A stretch of 64,000 nucleotides of DNA from Moritella sp. F3 (GCF_015082335.1 NZ_BLRL01000006.1:163933-227932), one strand, 5' to 3'; shown: positions 8,882-17,789, counted from the first letter of the stretch. A program made the numbers and translations. The notes: a model not told the origin generated them from the sequence alone.

Positions 8882-9112
8882 TGTCAAAGGGGCGTTCGTG
8901 ACATTAAATAACCCCTCACTTCTAAGTTACCTATAATACCCAAATGCGCTAACCACCAGCAACACCAATCAAATCCTATTATCAATCACAGCTATGCGTT
9001 GTGCTTTACCGTGCCTATTGGCATGTTGAACACTGCTTATAGCTGTACTTGATGACTTTCATCAATATCGTGTGGAGATAGGTTTAAATCCATAACGTCA
9101 ATTATGACGACC
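8882..9112 (+). ncRNA. Structured leader RNA, copy 1
   Basis: Candidate pseudoknot: TGTC (8882) pairs with GACA (8900), while AGGGG in the loop (8888-8892) can pair with CCCCT (8912-8916). Then follow ACAGCTAT...ATAGCTGT, the hairpin TTGATG...CATCAA, TGGA...TCCA around the conserved GGTTTAAATCC, and GTCA...TGAC before GACC. A Chi octamer (CCACCAGC, 8953-8960) lies in the single-stranded stretch. The gene starts 32 bp after the leader. Confidence 0.7.
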
Positions 9113-9144
9113 TTACATATCAAACTTCCTAAAGGATACTTACA

Positions 9145-9645
9145 ATGAACTTTACAGACCAACAAAAGAACAAAATGCTATTAGCATCACCAGCGGCCTT
9201 TCTTACTAATGAGTTACCAGAAGACTTTGTAAGTTTAACCGAAGATAAGCAAGCAGCTTTTTTATCTGAAAACGCCTGGGTGCCACCTGAAGACGAAGAC
9301 ACTTCGAATGTGTTTCAAATAATTGAAGATCATGCGATGTCAGTCCAGCGGTTGACCACTGATATTACCGATGGTAGCAATATGGATAGCAACGACCGTT
9401 TCTTTATAGTTAGACTTATTATTACTAATGGCGAAAATGAAGAGCGTTCTATAACTCTGCATAATTGCGACAGTAAAGAAGATGCCGTTAAGCTTGCTAT
9501 GGCAGATAATACTCGTGATAAACTTGAATTTCCCAAGGAAGATAAGGGGTATGCATTGGACTGTACTGGTGATATAGCATTATCGTTATATTCTGTTAAG
9601 GAAGTACCTCATTTGGATGCCGCAATTTTACGTAAATACATCTAA
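9145..9645 (+). CDS. Hypothetical acidic protein behind leader 1
   Basis: 166 aa, acidic, no signal peptide or membrane segment. The start is supported by the TCC-taaa-GGAT hairpin containing the ribosome site just upstream. The middle (RFFIVRLIITNGENEERSITLHNC, then DSKEDAVKLAMADN) looks like a small alpha/beta fold. I do not recognise the family. As a leader-controlled cargo gene of a conjugative element it could be an anti-defence or host-takeover protein, but nothing in the sequence proves this. Confidence 0.65.
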   Translation: MNFTDQQKNKMLLASPAAFLTNELPEDFVSLTEDKQAAFLSENAWVPPEDEDTSNVFQIIEDHAMSVQRLTTDITDGSNMDSNDRFFIVRLIITNGENEERSITLHNCDSKEDAVKLAMADNTRDKLEFPKEDKGYALDCTGDIALSLYSVKEVPHLDAAILRKYI

Positions 9646-9679
9646 CTAGTTAGTCTTAAAGCTGACATACCTTAATCTT

Positions 9680-9723
9680 GCTGGTGGCTTTATGCCTTCA
9701 GCAAGATTAAACCCACCACCAGC
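9680..9723. repeat. Divergent Chi pair
   Basis: GCTGGTGG at 9680-9687 and CCACCAGC at 9716-9723 lie between two cargo genes, with CTTGCTGG.../CCAGCAATGG flanks allowing a hairpin. Expected by chance in 64 kb on both strands: about two octamers in total; I find about 30. Confidence 0.7.
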
Positions 9724-9746
9724 AATGGTAATTAAACTAATCATCA

Positions 9747-9876
9747 ATCACAGCTATGAATTGTGCCTTACTGTATCTAATTGGCTTTTTAATCACTGCT
9801 TATATCTGTACTTGATGACTACCATCAATATTGAGTGGAACTTAGGTTTAAATCCACAACGTCAATTACGGCGACC
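9747..9876 (+). ncRNA. Structured leader RNA, copy 2 (3' part only)
   Basis: Only the part from CACAGCTAT onward is present. The pseudoknot and the promoter box are missing. The TTGATG...CATCAA hairpin and GTGGA...TCCAC with GGTTTAAATCC are kept; the last hairpin reads CGTC...GGCG, a paired variant. It may be transcribed by read-through from copy 1. Confidence 0.6.
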
Positions 9877-9909
9877 TTCTTGCAAACCATCCAAAAGGAT
9901 CTCTACTAA

Positions 9910-10704
9910 ATGAACAAACACTACTTACTAACTGAAGTATTACTTTGGGCACCTTCCATTGCAGGTAAAGACGATAACGTTGAATTAAAGGTTGTAGGGC
10001 TGTTAAAGGGCCGAATTGAATCTATCTATCAATCTTGTCAAAGTTCGGATGTAGATGTCACGATTGTTAGTGCTGCTAGTGCTACATACAAAACGGCACT
10101 TATATTAGCCCCTGATGTTAGCTGTAAGCGATTCAGTGATAATCAACAGGTTAGTTACAGCCTGTATCAACCAAAGGTTATACTTAAATCGAAAGTAATT
10201 GAAGCGATCGATGTTGAGTTGAATATTGAACGGTACGTATATGAACTAGCGGCTAGTCTTAATGATAAACGAAAGCCTGTTGACCTGATACTTTTTGATG
10301 CAGCCCCGACCATTGAAACAGCACTAAATGTTAATTTGAATATTGCATTTCCATTTGGTAATAACACTAATAGTGACTTAACTCTTCTCGAACATATTGG
10401 TATTAGCATGACGACCCAAGATTGTGAGATGATCCCACGAGTTATTGAACAACGCCGAGGGATCTCTTCTAACTATGGTGATAAGTTAATAACCTTGGTT
10501 CGGCTTAAAAATGGATCTTTGTATTGGCTTTTAACCCATGACGATCTCAATCGACATTACCTGTGCTCAGCTTTAACAACTCACTTAGAACAAAAGTTTC
10601 TCAGTTTTGCGCAACAAGAAGTAAGGGAAGCTGAAAACCTACTAAAATGCGCTGTGCTACAGCAAAAGGGGAAGGTTGCAGCCGAGTGGCTGGAAATGGC
10701 CTAG
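9910..10704 (+). CDS. Hypothetical protein behind leader 2
   Basis: 264 aa, soluble, no known motif. The start follows an ATCC-aaaa-GGAT ribosome-site hairpin and CTCTACTAA. The region about 70-160 is beta-rich (YKTALILAPDV, VSYSLYQPKVIL, KPVDLILFDAAPTIETALN); the C-terminus is helical (LEQKFLSFAQQEVREAENLLKCAVL). Function not recognised. Confidence 0.65.
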   Translation: MNKHYLLTEVLLWAPSIAGKDDNVELKVVGLLKGRIESIYQSCQSSDVDVTIVSAASATYKTALILAPDVSCKRFSDNQQVSYSLYQPKVILKSKVIEAIDVELNIERYVYELAASLNDKRKPVDLILFDAAPTIETALNVNLNIAFPFGNNTNSDLTLLEHIGISMTTQDCEMIPRVIEQRRGISSNYGDKLITLVRLKNGSLYWLLTHDDLNRHYLCSALTTHLEQKFLSFAQQEVREAENLLKCAVLQQKGKVAAEWLEMA

Positions 10705-10992
10705 CTCGTTGTAGTTCATGTTACTTAAGGACGTTTTTGTAAACTGCCATACGTGCTTACTATATGTACTAGGCTTTCATCTAAACCAATTAATATAATT
10801 GCTTATCCACCAGCGTAAGAGCTGGTGGATAACATATATCAGTTTAGTTTGTTATCTTAATTAAACTGAAAGCGTATACCCCTGATTTCTGGTGTAAGCA
10901 AAGTAGACTTAGTGTTTCGGTTAACGTAAACCCTCAGGTTAATAGTAGTTTTGCTTTTATTGATATTCATTTTGAAAGAAGATATAGTTTCA
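10705..10992. other. Intergenic with inverted Chi pair and promoter
   Basis: CCACCAGC (10807-10814) and GCTGGTGG (10821-10828) form a hairpin with extended stem TTATCCACCAGC/GCTGGTGGATAA. There is no T-run. The promoter of leader 3 follows: TTGATA (10960), 17 bp, TATAGT (10983). Confidence 0.6.
10960..10988 (+). promoter_or_regulatory. Sigma70 promoter of leader unit 3
   Basis: TTGATA, 17 bp, TATAGT; same geometry as the other leader promoters. Confidence 0.75.
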
Positions 10993-11218
10993 TCGTCAAA
11001 GGGACAAGTTACGACGTTAAAAACCCCTCACTTCCAAGATTAAATCATTAATGCGGCCACCAGCATTAACACCCTAAATATTATTATCAATAACAGCTAT
11101 GCGTTGTGTGTTGTCGTGCCTACTAGCATTTCGAGTCACTGCTTATACCTGTTATTTGATGCTTGCATCAATATCGAGTGGACCCAGGTTTAAATCCACT
11201 AAGTCATTTGTGACGACC
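10993..11218 (+). ncRNA. Structured leader RNA, copy 3
   Basis: CGTC/GACG outer stem with AGGGA in the loop against the downstream CCCCT, then AACAGCTAT...ATACCTGTT, TTGATG...CATCAA, GTGGA...TCCAC around GGTTTAAATCC, and the last small hairpin. Chi (CCACCAGC) at 11057-11064. The gene begins 126 bp further on, a longer gap than for other copies. Confidence 0.7.
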
Positions 11219-11343
11219 TTACTACCAACTATCTTAATTGAAAGCTTTTACGCAACAGTAAAGTGAAATAGATACATAGTTATCTGAAACAACAATGTCG
11301 AATTATCGATTGTACTTACAACCATCCCGCTAGGAAATTCAAT

Positions 11344-11850
11344 ATGCTAATAAGCGAACTGAAAACACCAATGACAGTAGAAATGCTTTTAGAAGTAACA
11401 TCGAGTCAATTGAGTCTGTATGGCCAAAAACTACTTGTCACCAAACCTGAGTTAGATTTTGTTAAGCTCGGTGTGGAATTATTTGTGGGTGACAAAACAT
11501 TATTATGTTGTATGTCGAACCAAGAAATGGCTGATGATGAACTAACACTTAATCATTTACATGAGTTATTGCAGTCATTACCAGCGAATGAGTTGATAAC
11601 TGCTACAAATAATATGAACGAATCTTTTCGTGTCGGTTTTGAAGGGGACGAAAAGTTTGTAGAAGTGATTAGTTACGCGGATATAAAAAAATCAAAACAA
11701 ACAAAGAGGGAGGTAATGGTTACCGACATCTTACTTGCATTCAAAGCTAATGGCACGAAGGTATATGGTGACACTTTTTTTGCTTTGGCTTTTAAAAGTG
11801 AATCTGAACTTATAGAGATATGTCATGAGTTGCATATTGGTGTGAGCTAA
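11344..11850 (+). CDS. Hypothetical protein behind leader 3
   Basis: 168 aa, acidic and soluble. The start follows a TCC-cgcta-GGA hairpin and AATTCAAT. Helical N-terminus (SELKTPMTVEMLLEVTSSQL); the C-terminal region KKSKQTKREVMVTDILLAFKANGTKVYGDTFFALAF may be a small DNA- or protein-binding module. No family recognised. Confidence 0.6.
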   Translation: MLISELKTPMTVEMLLEVTSSQLSLYGQKLLVTKPELDFVKLGVELFVGDKTLLCCMSNQEMADDELTLNHLHELLQSLPANELITATNNMNESFRVGFEGDEKFVEVISYADIKKSKQTKREVMVTDILLAFKANGTKVYGDTFFALAFKSESELIEICHELHIGVS

Positions 11851-11971
11851 CGAACGTAAGTTATCTGTACAGTGGTTATCACTCAACTAAAATATTTACG
11901 CGCTGGTGGCTAATCTTGTCAGCAAAGTAAACCTTCCAATAAAACTGCGTTACTTACTTCTACGGAACGCT

Positions 11972-12373
11972 ATGAAACAAGAAACTATTGATGCGATCAC
12001 CTATGCAAAGGATGTAGTCACTACCATGTTAATAACAAATCACTCATGTGGTTGGTTGGATGGCGGTTGTTACACTTTAGCTAAGGCTATCACAGAGGGT
12101 TTCCCAGATACGCTTTTGTATCATGTATCAAGGGATGTCGAATATCGCGATCACGCTGTGGTATACATACCTTCACTAGATATGTATTACGATGCCGATG
12201 GCGTACAAACCGAAACTGAATTAATGAATAAGATGCGAGATGTTGAAATGACAAATGTAACCGTTTGCGTTCCCTTTCTCGATATTGAAGCCTTTGTTAA
12301 ATCAGAGGGCGTTTACATATTTGAGGATGTTAAGCGACAGCTTGTGCTCGAAATGCATGGCCACAACTTATAA
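11972..12373 (+). CDS. Putative cysteine-hydrolase-like protein (Cys-His-Asp pattern)
   Basis: About 133 aa from the ATG at 11972, preceded by CGGAACGCT; the frame is open to a GTG at 11906 that lies inside a Chi octamer and is an unlikely start. The order of conserved-looking residues (CGWLDGGCYTLAKAI, then RDHAVVYI, then MYYDADG) recalls a papain/transglutaminase-like Cys-His-Asp triad. This is a pattern match only; the fold and activity are inferred. Small proteases of this kind occur in phage and plasmid cargo. Confidence 0.5.
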   Translation: MKQETIDAITYAKDVVTTMLITNHSCGWLDGGCYTLAKAITEGFPDTLLYHVSRDVEYRDHAVVYIPSLDMYYDADGVQTETELMNKMRDVEMTNVTVCVPFLDIEAFVKSEGVYIFEDVKRQLVLEMHGHNL

Positions 12374-12542
12374 CACCTTTCAAATTATTCATGATTCATC
12401 TAAACCACCCCAATTACACTTCTTAATACAAGTGACCGAGTCTAGTTAACTAGAAGCACAAACCAGGCAATTAGCCCAATCCGTTAATAACGTCTCTACA
12501 GGCGCCATTTAGCATATCCAATCAGATATTAAGGAAGACAAC

Positions 12543-12854
12543 ATGTCTACATTATCTAACGTACTAACCCCGATGCTTCAAATTGAAATTTTAGCAGCGA
12601 AAAGTAAAGTTGACAAAGCAATGCGTTCTCATTCGGTGAAGCGAAATCATAGTTTGCTATCACGAGCCGAAAGCAATCTCAGAAAGCTAAAGCGGTTGAA
12701 ATGGAATGCAGTAGATCTCTTTACTGAATTCGATTCTGTTAAACATACGCGTACCGAGATGCTGGATAAATTTGCAATCTATGCGAGTGACTTTCATAGT
12801 GCAAATGAGTTTCTATGTAATTTAGAGCCACATGTCGTGAGCACGCGCTATTAG
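12543..12854 (+). CDS. Small helical protein, family A copy 2
   Basis: 103 aa paralogue of the gene at 8233, about half identical across its length with the same blocks (KAMRSHS, LSRAESNLRKLK, HTRTEML). Start behind AAGGAAGACAAC. A hairpin, TGGTACGAG...CTCGGTACCA (about 12857-12880), follows the stop and may end transcription. Function unknown. Confidence 0.65.
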   Translation: MSTLSNVLTPMLQIEILAAKSKVDKAMRSHSVKRNHSLLSRAESNLRKLKRLKWNAVDLFTEFDSVKHTRTEMLDKFAIYASDFHSANEFLCNLEPHVVSTRY

Positions 12855-12981
12855 ATTGGTACGAGTTTAACTCGGTACCATCTAATGAAAACAATGATCA
12901 CAATGGATAATTCTATACCTATCTAATCAAAGGGCACCCAATATGGAGTGCCCACAACAACCATCCAATTAGGAATGACCA

Positions 12982-13818
12982 ATGAACAATCAAACAAATA
13001 CTTCAACAAAATACAAATGCGACAACTGCAGTATTGCTCGTGACACCGGTGATTTTGCCGATGTCTCCGATGCTGATATTCGTTTTAGTGTTGGTAGTCC
13101 ATTTACTGATAAAGAATGCCCTGACTGTGGAGCGCTTGCGTACCCAGTGACTGTTATTGAAACAGCTGAGCATTTTAAAAGTGAAGCGACTGCAATGCTT
13201 GAACAACTTGCCGAACTTGCTAGTAATGCATTAATTGAAGCTGGTAATACAGCTGAAGAAAGTCAATTAGTAGCATTCCACATAGCTACTAAGCAGTTAG
13301 AGAAGGTAATTAATGGTGTTGAGGATAGCGATTTAATCAACAACGAACCTAAAGTGAATAACGATACCTTTCTAAACGCAATTTTAACCAATGCACATGA
13401 AGATTGTGGCGGTTTCCAACCAAACTTTGTCACTGTTTTAGATAAAAGTAACTGGCATGAGTTTAAAGAAAATGGCGACCATCCAGACCTCGAATTTGAA
13501 TTGCGCACCAGTGAAGTCACTGACACTGATTGCATCAGCATTAATGTCCACTTAGTTTTTTACTGGGGGGGTCAGATGTTTCTTAATTTTGGTTCTAACG
13601 AAGGTGATGAATTCATTCCTGGTCACGTATTAAATATTCACGATTTGATTACACCGTCACTTACTGGTGAAGAACTAAAATCACTATTTGTCAGTGCTTA
13701 TAGCGATAATGTTGATGCGATTCAAACTGCAGATAATAATTACGCTGATACACACAGTAGCGATATAACCAGTGCTCTTGAAGAGCTGGCTGGTATTCTT
13801 GGCCAAACTCCGGAGTGA
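12982..13818 (+). CDS. Zinc-ribbon protein, family B copy 1
   Basis: 278 aa. The N-terminus carries two CxxC knuckles (KCDNC and ECPDC, about residues 13 and 49), a likely zinc ribbon, followed by YPVTVIETAEHFKSEA and a helical middle. It is a paralogue of the gene at 14857 and of the remnant at 17640. The start follows ATCC-aatta-GGAA and ACCA. The acidic C-terminus (about 95-278) has no recognised fold. A nucleic-acid or protein-binding role is plausible for the ribbon only. Confidence 0.65.
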   Translation: MNNQTNTSTKYKCDNCSIARDTGDFADVSDADIRFSVGSPFTDKECPDCGALAYPVTVIETAEHFKSEATAMLEQLAELASNALIEAGNTAEESQLVAFHIATKQLEKVINGVEDSDLINNEPKVNNDTFLNAILTNAHEDCGGFQPNFVTVLDKSNWHEFKENGDHPDLEFELRTSEVTDTDCISINVHLVFYWGGQMFLNFGSNEGDEFIPGHVLNIHDLITPSLTGEELKSLFVSAYSDNVDAIQTADNNYADTHSSDITSALEELAGILGQTPE

Positions 13819-13951
13819 TTTTCACTTTGGCATAGCTAACCAACACGATAGATAGTGATTAATCAAATCTACGCCTGGGGAACTGGGCGCATCATTAATG
13901 GGAATGAACTTCCCAAAACAAACAACAACCATCCAATTAGGATCATCAATT

Positions 13952-14266
13952 ATGAGCAAGACCGTTAAAACGAAAAAAGGAGCGTTAAAGCTTCGATTAG
14001 GAACGTTAGATCAAAACTACACTATCACGAGTGAAGAATTTGTTGATGTTGACGATCTAGCAGATGCCAAACGTAAATGGATGGCGTTTACAGATGAGCA
14101 AGAATTCGGCCGATATACTCTCGGTGGTGACGTTTTCGATAGTAACGATGAGGTGATAGGTATATTTTCACCGAACGGACGTCTGTGTGAACCATCAGAT
14201 AAAGGTGATGAATATTATAAACGTTTATCTTCAGGCGTAGAAATAGTAGATTTTAAATTTACATAA
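13952..14266 (+). CDS. Hypothetical small protein
   Basis: 104 aa from the ATG at 13952, which follows the ATCC-aatta-GGAT ribosome-site hairpin; the longer frame from 13898 would run through that hairpin. Basic N-terminus (SKTVKTKKGALKLRLG), then DADDL-type acidic and beta-rich sequence. Not recognised. Confidence 0.6.
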   Translation: MSKTVKTKKGALKLRLGTLDQNYTITSEEFVDVDDLADAKRKWMAFTDEQEFGRYTLGGDVFDSNDEVIGIFSPNGRLCEPSDKGDEYYKRLSSGVEIVDFKFT

Positions 14267-14593
14267 ATAAACATTAGTACTTATCCACCAGCTTTCGAGC
14301 TGGTGGGTATCTGCTTAATTACCTCGGCATCATCCTTTCCAGTTATCGTTACAATATAGTTATCCTTGTTAGTCCTTTTTTACATTTCTTATAGTGTGAC
14401 GACGTCACGCATTCTTTATACTCGGCATATTCTGGCGCCACAATCACTTCGAAATTGCCGATATACAATGAATACGGTAATCACAAAATACCCACAATCA
14501 GTATCATAGGCAAAACCTGAAATATTACGATAAGCTATCGCCGACGAGGCAGGGCATTTGTTGAAATTAATACTAGTTAAAGTTATAGTTTCT
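14267..14593. other. Intergenic with inverted Chi pair, palindrome and promoter
   Basis: CCACCAGC (14285-14292) and GCTGGTGG (14299-14306) form a hairpin after the stop. GTGACGACGTCAC lies at 14396-14408. The promoter of leader 4 is TTGAAA (14561), 17 bp, TATAGT (14584). Confidence 0.6.
14561..14589 (+). promoter_or_regulatory. Sigma70 promoter of leader unit 4
   Basis: TTGAAA, 17 bp, TATAGT. Confidence 0.75.
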
Positions 14594-14826
14594 ATGTCAA
14601 AGGGGTTCTAGACATTAAATAAGCCCCTCGCTTCCAAATCAATGAATACCTTAAGTGCATCCTATCAGCACTTATCTCCTCAAAACACTTATTCAGAAAA
14701 TAGTTATGCGCTGTGCTTTATCGTACCTATCTATATGTCTATGCACTGCTTATACCTGTTATTTGATGCTCGCATCAATATCAAGTGGAGCCCAGGTTTA
14801 AATCCACTACGTCAGTTATGACGACC
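14594..14826 (+). ncRNA. Structured leader RNA, copy 4
   Basis: TGTC/GACA outer stem, AGGGG against CCCCT, TTGATG...CATCAA, GTGGA...TCCAC with GGTTTAAATCC, GTCA...TGAC. The Chi octamer of the other copies is mutated here (TATCAGCA at the same place). The first long stem is weaker (TAGTTATG...). Confidence 0.65.
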
Positions 14827-14856
14827 TCACTTTCAATTATCCTAATGGAACACCAC

Positions 14857-15681
14857 ATGAACAATCACAAAAATGTTGAATATAAATGTCCTAATTGCAA
14901 ATACACAAATTATGGCATTGCATTTAGACCCGTGTCGAATATTCACGAACGGCTTGACGCTGGTGATGTGTATACCGATAAAGAATGTCCGCGTTGCCGA
15001 TGTTTGTCATATCCAATTACGGCAATTGAAACGGCTGATAACTTTAAACAGCAAGCAACAGATCTTCTTAAAACACTAACAGCACTTGCCAATGAAAGTC
15101 TGGTAAGCGATGTTCCGACAGCAGGTGAATGTCAATTGACCGGTTTACGTGTAGCAATGCAAGAAGTAGGGACCTTAATATCAGGTGTTGTGGATAGCGA
15201 TATCACAACAGTCATTCCTAAGTTGAATATCAACACCTCGTTAGGTGCAGTGTTTGCATATCACGATATATTAGGGATTGGCAGGTTCTCTTCTGAGTTT
15301 GAAAGCGCTGTTGAGAACACCGGTTGGGAAATATTTAGTGAGTCAGGCATTTATTCTGAAGTTAAATGTAACCTACAACGTGATATTGATTCAATAAATC
15401 TGGTGAAGTCTATGTCTATAAACTTGGTCTTTGATTGGGATACACCAAAACTGTGCTTAGAGTTTCACGCCAAATTGGATGATGAAGTTATTGGTTTTCA
15501 CACTAGCATTATCAATCATGTGTCAGCAAAAAACGAAGGTTCACTTATATTTAATGATGATCTGAAAACACTGATGGTCGACGCGTATAGTGAAGATATC
15601 AGTAAGATCGGGGTTGAATCAAAAGCGTTAAATGAGGATGTTGTTAGCGCTATTGAACGAATAGCCACTATCTTGACTTGA
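14857..15681 (+). CDS. Zinc-ribbon protein, family B copy 2
   Basis: 274 aa from the ATG at 14857, placed after TCC-taat-GGA; the frame extends upstream through the leader and that part is not protein-like. Two CxxC knuckles (KCPNC, ECPRC) and YPITAIETADNFKQQA match the paralogue at 12982. The C-terminal part is divergent but of the same length. No recognised function. Confidence 0.65.
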   Translation: MNNHKNVEYKCPNCKYTNYGIAFRPVSNIHERLDAGDVYTDKECPRCRCLSYPITAIETADNFKQQATDLLKTLTALANESLVSDVPTAGECQLTGLRVAMQEVGTLISGVVDSDITTVIPKLNINTSLGAVFAYHDILGIGRFSSEFESAVENTGWEIFSESGIYSEVKCNLQRDIDSINLVKSMSINLVFDWDTPKLCLEFHAKLDDEVIGFHTSIINHVSAKNEGSLIFNDDLKTLMVDAYSEDISKIGVESKALNEDVVSAIERIATILT

Positions 15682-15811
15682 ACCAGTAACTAGTCTTAAA
15701 GACAAACTGCAAGCTAGTAGCGCTGCTTAACCTTTAAGACTGCCCATTTTTTAAATGTATTAACCATGGCAATCATGCCACTTCAAACCGCCTCATAGGC
15801 AAGGAATTTCA

Positions 15812-16330
15812 ATGAACATTAAATTTGAAACCAAAGCAATTGCACAACAGTGCGTAGACAATGTAAAAAGCATCATGGCAGCAATTGAAACTAGCTATCA
15901 AGTACCTTATTCAAAGGAACTGTCGGCTAGTTGTGTGTCTTTTGGGAATGAGCCAATTATGTGGTCATCAATCGAATATTCTGAGTATAGCGAAACGGCC
16001 AAGCTCAGACTGGATGTGAAAAGTAAATTTGCAGAACAGATAATTGGTCTCACGTTGAACCAACTTGATTCTGATATAAAAGGAATTCGCGTAGAGAAGG
16101 GTGACCATGTTGCCAATACTCACATGAATTTATATAAAAAGGTGCTTAATGAATATTTCGGTACCAATGATGAACTACAGTTCGATTTTGATAACCTCTG
16201 TTCCAGCAAGAAGATGTTCATCAAATTTAATATTGTAGATATCAACCCAGAGCTGATAAGCGCGATTAGTTTAACGCTTAAAAATACAACCTTTAAACCT
16301 CGAGGCAAAAAGAAGTCATACACATTATGA
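15812..16330 (+). CDS. Hypothetical soluble protein
   Basis: 172 aa. The start follows GCCT-cat-AGGC hairpin and AAGGAATTTCA. Mixed alpha/beta, ending in a basic tail (KPRGKKKSYTL) that could touch nucleic acid. No leader of its own; probably co-transcribed with the zinc-ribbon gene before it. Not recognised. Confidence 0.6.
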   Translation: MNIKFETKAIAQQCVDNVKSIMAAIETSYQVPYSKELSASCVSFGNEPIMWSSIEYSEYSETAKLRLDVKSKFAEQIIGLTLNQLDSDIKGIRVEKGDHVANTHMNLYKKVLNEYFGTNDELQFDFDNLCSSKKMFIKFNIVDINPELISAISLTLKNTTFKPRGKKKSYTL

Positions 16331-16466
16331 GTACGAGTTCTTTAACGCTTTAACGCTAGGAGGTTAGGCACTTCATTAATTGGATGCTTAATCTCTCTGG
16401 TGTACGAACACTCAATCACTAGGAAACTAGTGGTTGAGTATTCATGTTTGAAAAGCGATCACGTTA

Positions 16467-16495
16467 TTGCTATTCATTTTGGTAAAAGCTATAGT
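16467..16495 (+). promoter_or_regulatory. Sigma70 promoter of leader unit 5
   Basis: TTGCTA, 17 bp, TATAGT. Confidence 0.75.
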
Positions 16496-16499
16496 TTCA

Positions 16500-16729
16500 A
16501 CGTCAAAGGGATAGGTAACGACGTAAAAAAGCCCTCACTTCCACGTTTTACACCATTTAGTGCAACCACCAGCATTAACACTCAACAGTATTATTATCAA
16601 TAACAGCTATGCGTTGTGAGTTGTCATACCTATTGGCATGTCGAGTCACTGCTTATAGCTGTTATTTGATGCTCGCATCAATATCGAGTGGAGCCCAGGT
16701 TTAAATCCACTACGTCAATTATGACGACC
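16500..16729 (+). ncRNA. Structured leader RNA, copy 5
   Basis: AACGTC (about 16499) pairs with GACGTA; AGGGA in the loop faces CCCT. All later hairpins are present, with GTGGA...TCCAC. Chi at 16566-16573. It is almost identical to copy 6 over 230 bp, with the informative paired change GTGGA/TCCAC to GCGGA/TCCGC. Confidence 0.75.
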
Positions 16730-16760
16730 TTACTTTCAATCATCCAAACAGGATCACAAC

Positions 16761-17273
16761 ATGTCTAAAATAAAATTGTGCACATCACAAATAGTAAATT
16801 TAATAACGTTACTTAAAAACGCAAGTAACTTCGAAGATGGCAATTCCTTAATTGCTATCGACACTGAAGTTAACGTTGAATCACTGTCAAAAGTAGATCA
16901 GTTGAAACGAGTCATCAACAATATGTGTTTCGACGGAAGAATAAACAAAGACGCGTTTATAATGATGTTGAACGAACACACCAACTGGTGTTCAACTTAT
17001 TGCATCATCCCATTTGGCCACTGCGATGAGCCCATTGAGTTCTTTGAGTTAGAACATGACGCTATTGGGTGGTCTTCCGACTACAACGATAGTATCGCAA
17101 AGACGTACTACGGCGATGATAAGGATAGCTACGCTGTTGACCCAGACGCTGTAAAGTGGGTAGTCTATTCGGTTTCTGAAGCATTCACTGAGGAACGTTT
17201 CAGTGTCCATAAATACGGTTCTACTCCATATCTCTATGAGAAACGTCTAAATGACGCAATCAACAAAGAGTAG
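16761..17273 (+). CDS. Hypothetical protein, possibly cut short by an amber codon
   Basis: 170 aa, acidic, soluble. The start follows ATCC-aaaca-GGAT and CACAAC. The stop is a TAG at 17271-17273, and the same frame then stays open for 73 more codons to 17495 with sequence of similar composition (LLVADSDFWGSEVDVTLSN and on to LEKLKKETIPF). The ancestral protein was probably 244 aa. The last part of this gene's downstream extension contains a Chi octamer (17366-17373). Confidence 0.55.
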   Translation: MSKIKLCTSQIVNLITLLKNASNFEDGNSLIAIDTEVNVESLSKVDQLKRVINNMCFDGRINKDAFIMMLNEHTNWCSTYCIIPFGHCDEPIEFFELEHDAIGWSSDYNDSIAKTYYGDDKDSYAVDPDAVKWVVYSVSEAFTEERFSVHKYGSTPYLYEKRLNDAINKE

Positions 17274-17495
17274 GAACATCTAAACCTCTTAGTTGCTGAT
17301 AGTGATTTTTGGGGCAGTGAGGTCGACGTGACTTTGTCGAATGAGATTGTCGTTGATATAAGCATGCTGGTGGGTTTTAGTATTGCTGAAGACGATGAAT
17401 GGTGTAGATCTATTGAAAAAGCTACACCAGAAGAGATTTGCAAGTACAACTTATCTCGTTTGGAGAAACTAAAAAAAGAAACCATTCCATTTTAG
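17274..17495 (+). pseudogene. In-frame C-terminal extension after the amber codon
   Basis: Continues the frame of the gene at 16761 directly after its TAG, with no start codon near its beginning and no ribosome site. Either a nonsense mutation separated it, or the TAG is read through at some level. The coding-like content (charged C-terminal helix EEICKYNLSRLEKLKKE) argues against random sequence. Confidence 0.5.
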
Positions 17496-17639
17496 GGGTG
17501 ACACAAAGAAATTGAAGCCGATTTGGTAACAACTACTTACTAAAATAACCCAATCACCTTGTGTGCATCAATCGATGTACACAAGGTATTACTCAGTTCC
17601 AAATAGGAGTCGCCCTCAAAATAATCAATAGGATAAGCC

Positions 17640-17708
17640 ATGAAAAACACAAATAAGTACCAATGTGATAACTGTAATTATACTGATTATGGTATCGCCT
17701 TTAGATAA
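17640..17708 (+). pseudogene. Remnant of a family B zinc-ribbon gene
   Basis: A good start (ATG after GGATAAGCC) opens a 22-codon frame reading KYQCDNCNYTDYGIAFR before TAA. This matches the N-terminus of the gene at 14857 (KCPNCKYTNYGIAFR), so a third copy of the family was cut off after its first zinc knuckle. The break lies about 80 bp before leader copy 6. Confidence 0.75.
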
Positions 17709-17756
17709 GTATTATGGACAACTCCGACTAATATCGACGAACAAACTTACCAGTTC

Positions 17757-17785
17757 TTGATATCAGTGCAGGTTAACGCTATAGT
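17757..17785 (+). promoter_or_regulatory. Sigma70 promoter of leader unit 6
   Basis: TTGATA, 17 bp, TATAGT. Confidence 0.75.
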
Positions 17786-17789
17786 TTCA

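Noticed and set aside
8681..8887. Minus-strand frame of 68 codons
   Set aside because: Overlaps the promoter and start of leader 1 and has no relatives in other intergenic regions.
8882..9112. tRNA T-arm or tmRNA-like element because of GGTTTAAATCC
   Set aside because: The stem that pairs in all copies is GTGGA/TCCAC with a larger loop, there is no acceptor stem and no anticodon arm.
9692..9913. Open frame of 73 codons across leader copy 2
   Set aside because: It lies entirely in the repeated leader RNA, has no ribosome site, and its counterparts in other copies are not open.
16400..16603. Open frame of 67 codons across leader copy 5
   Set aside because: Same reason: it covers promoter and pseudoknot and is not conserved as protein between copies.
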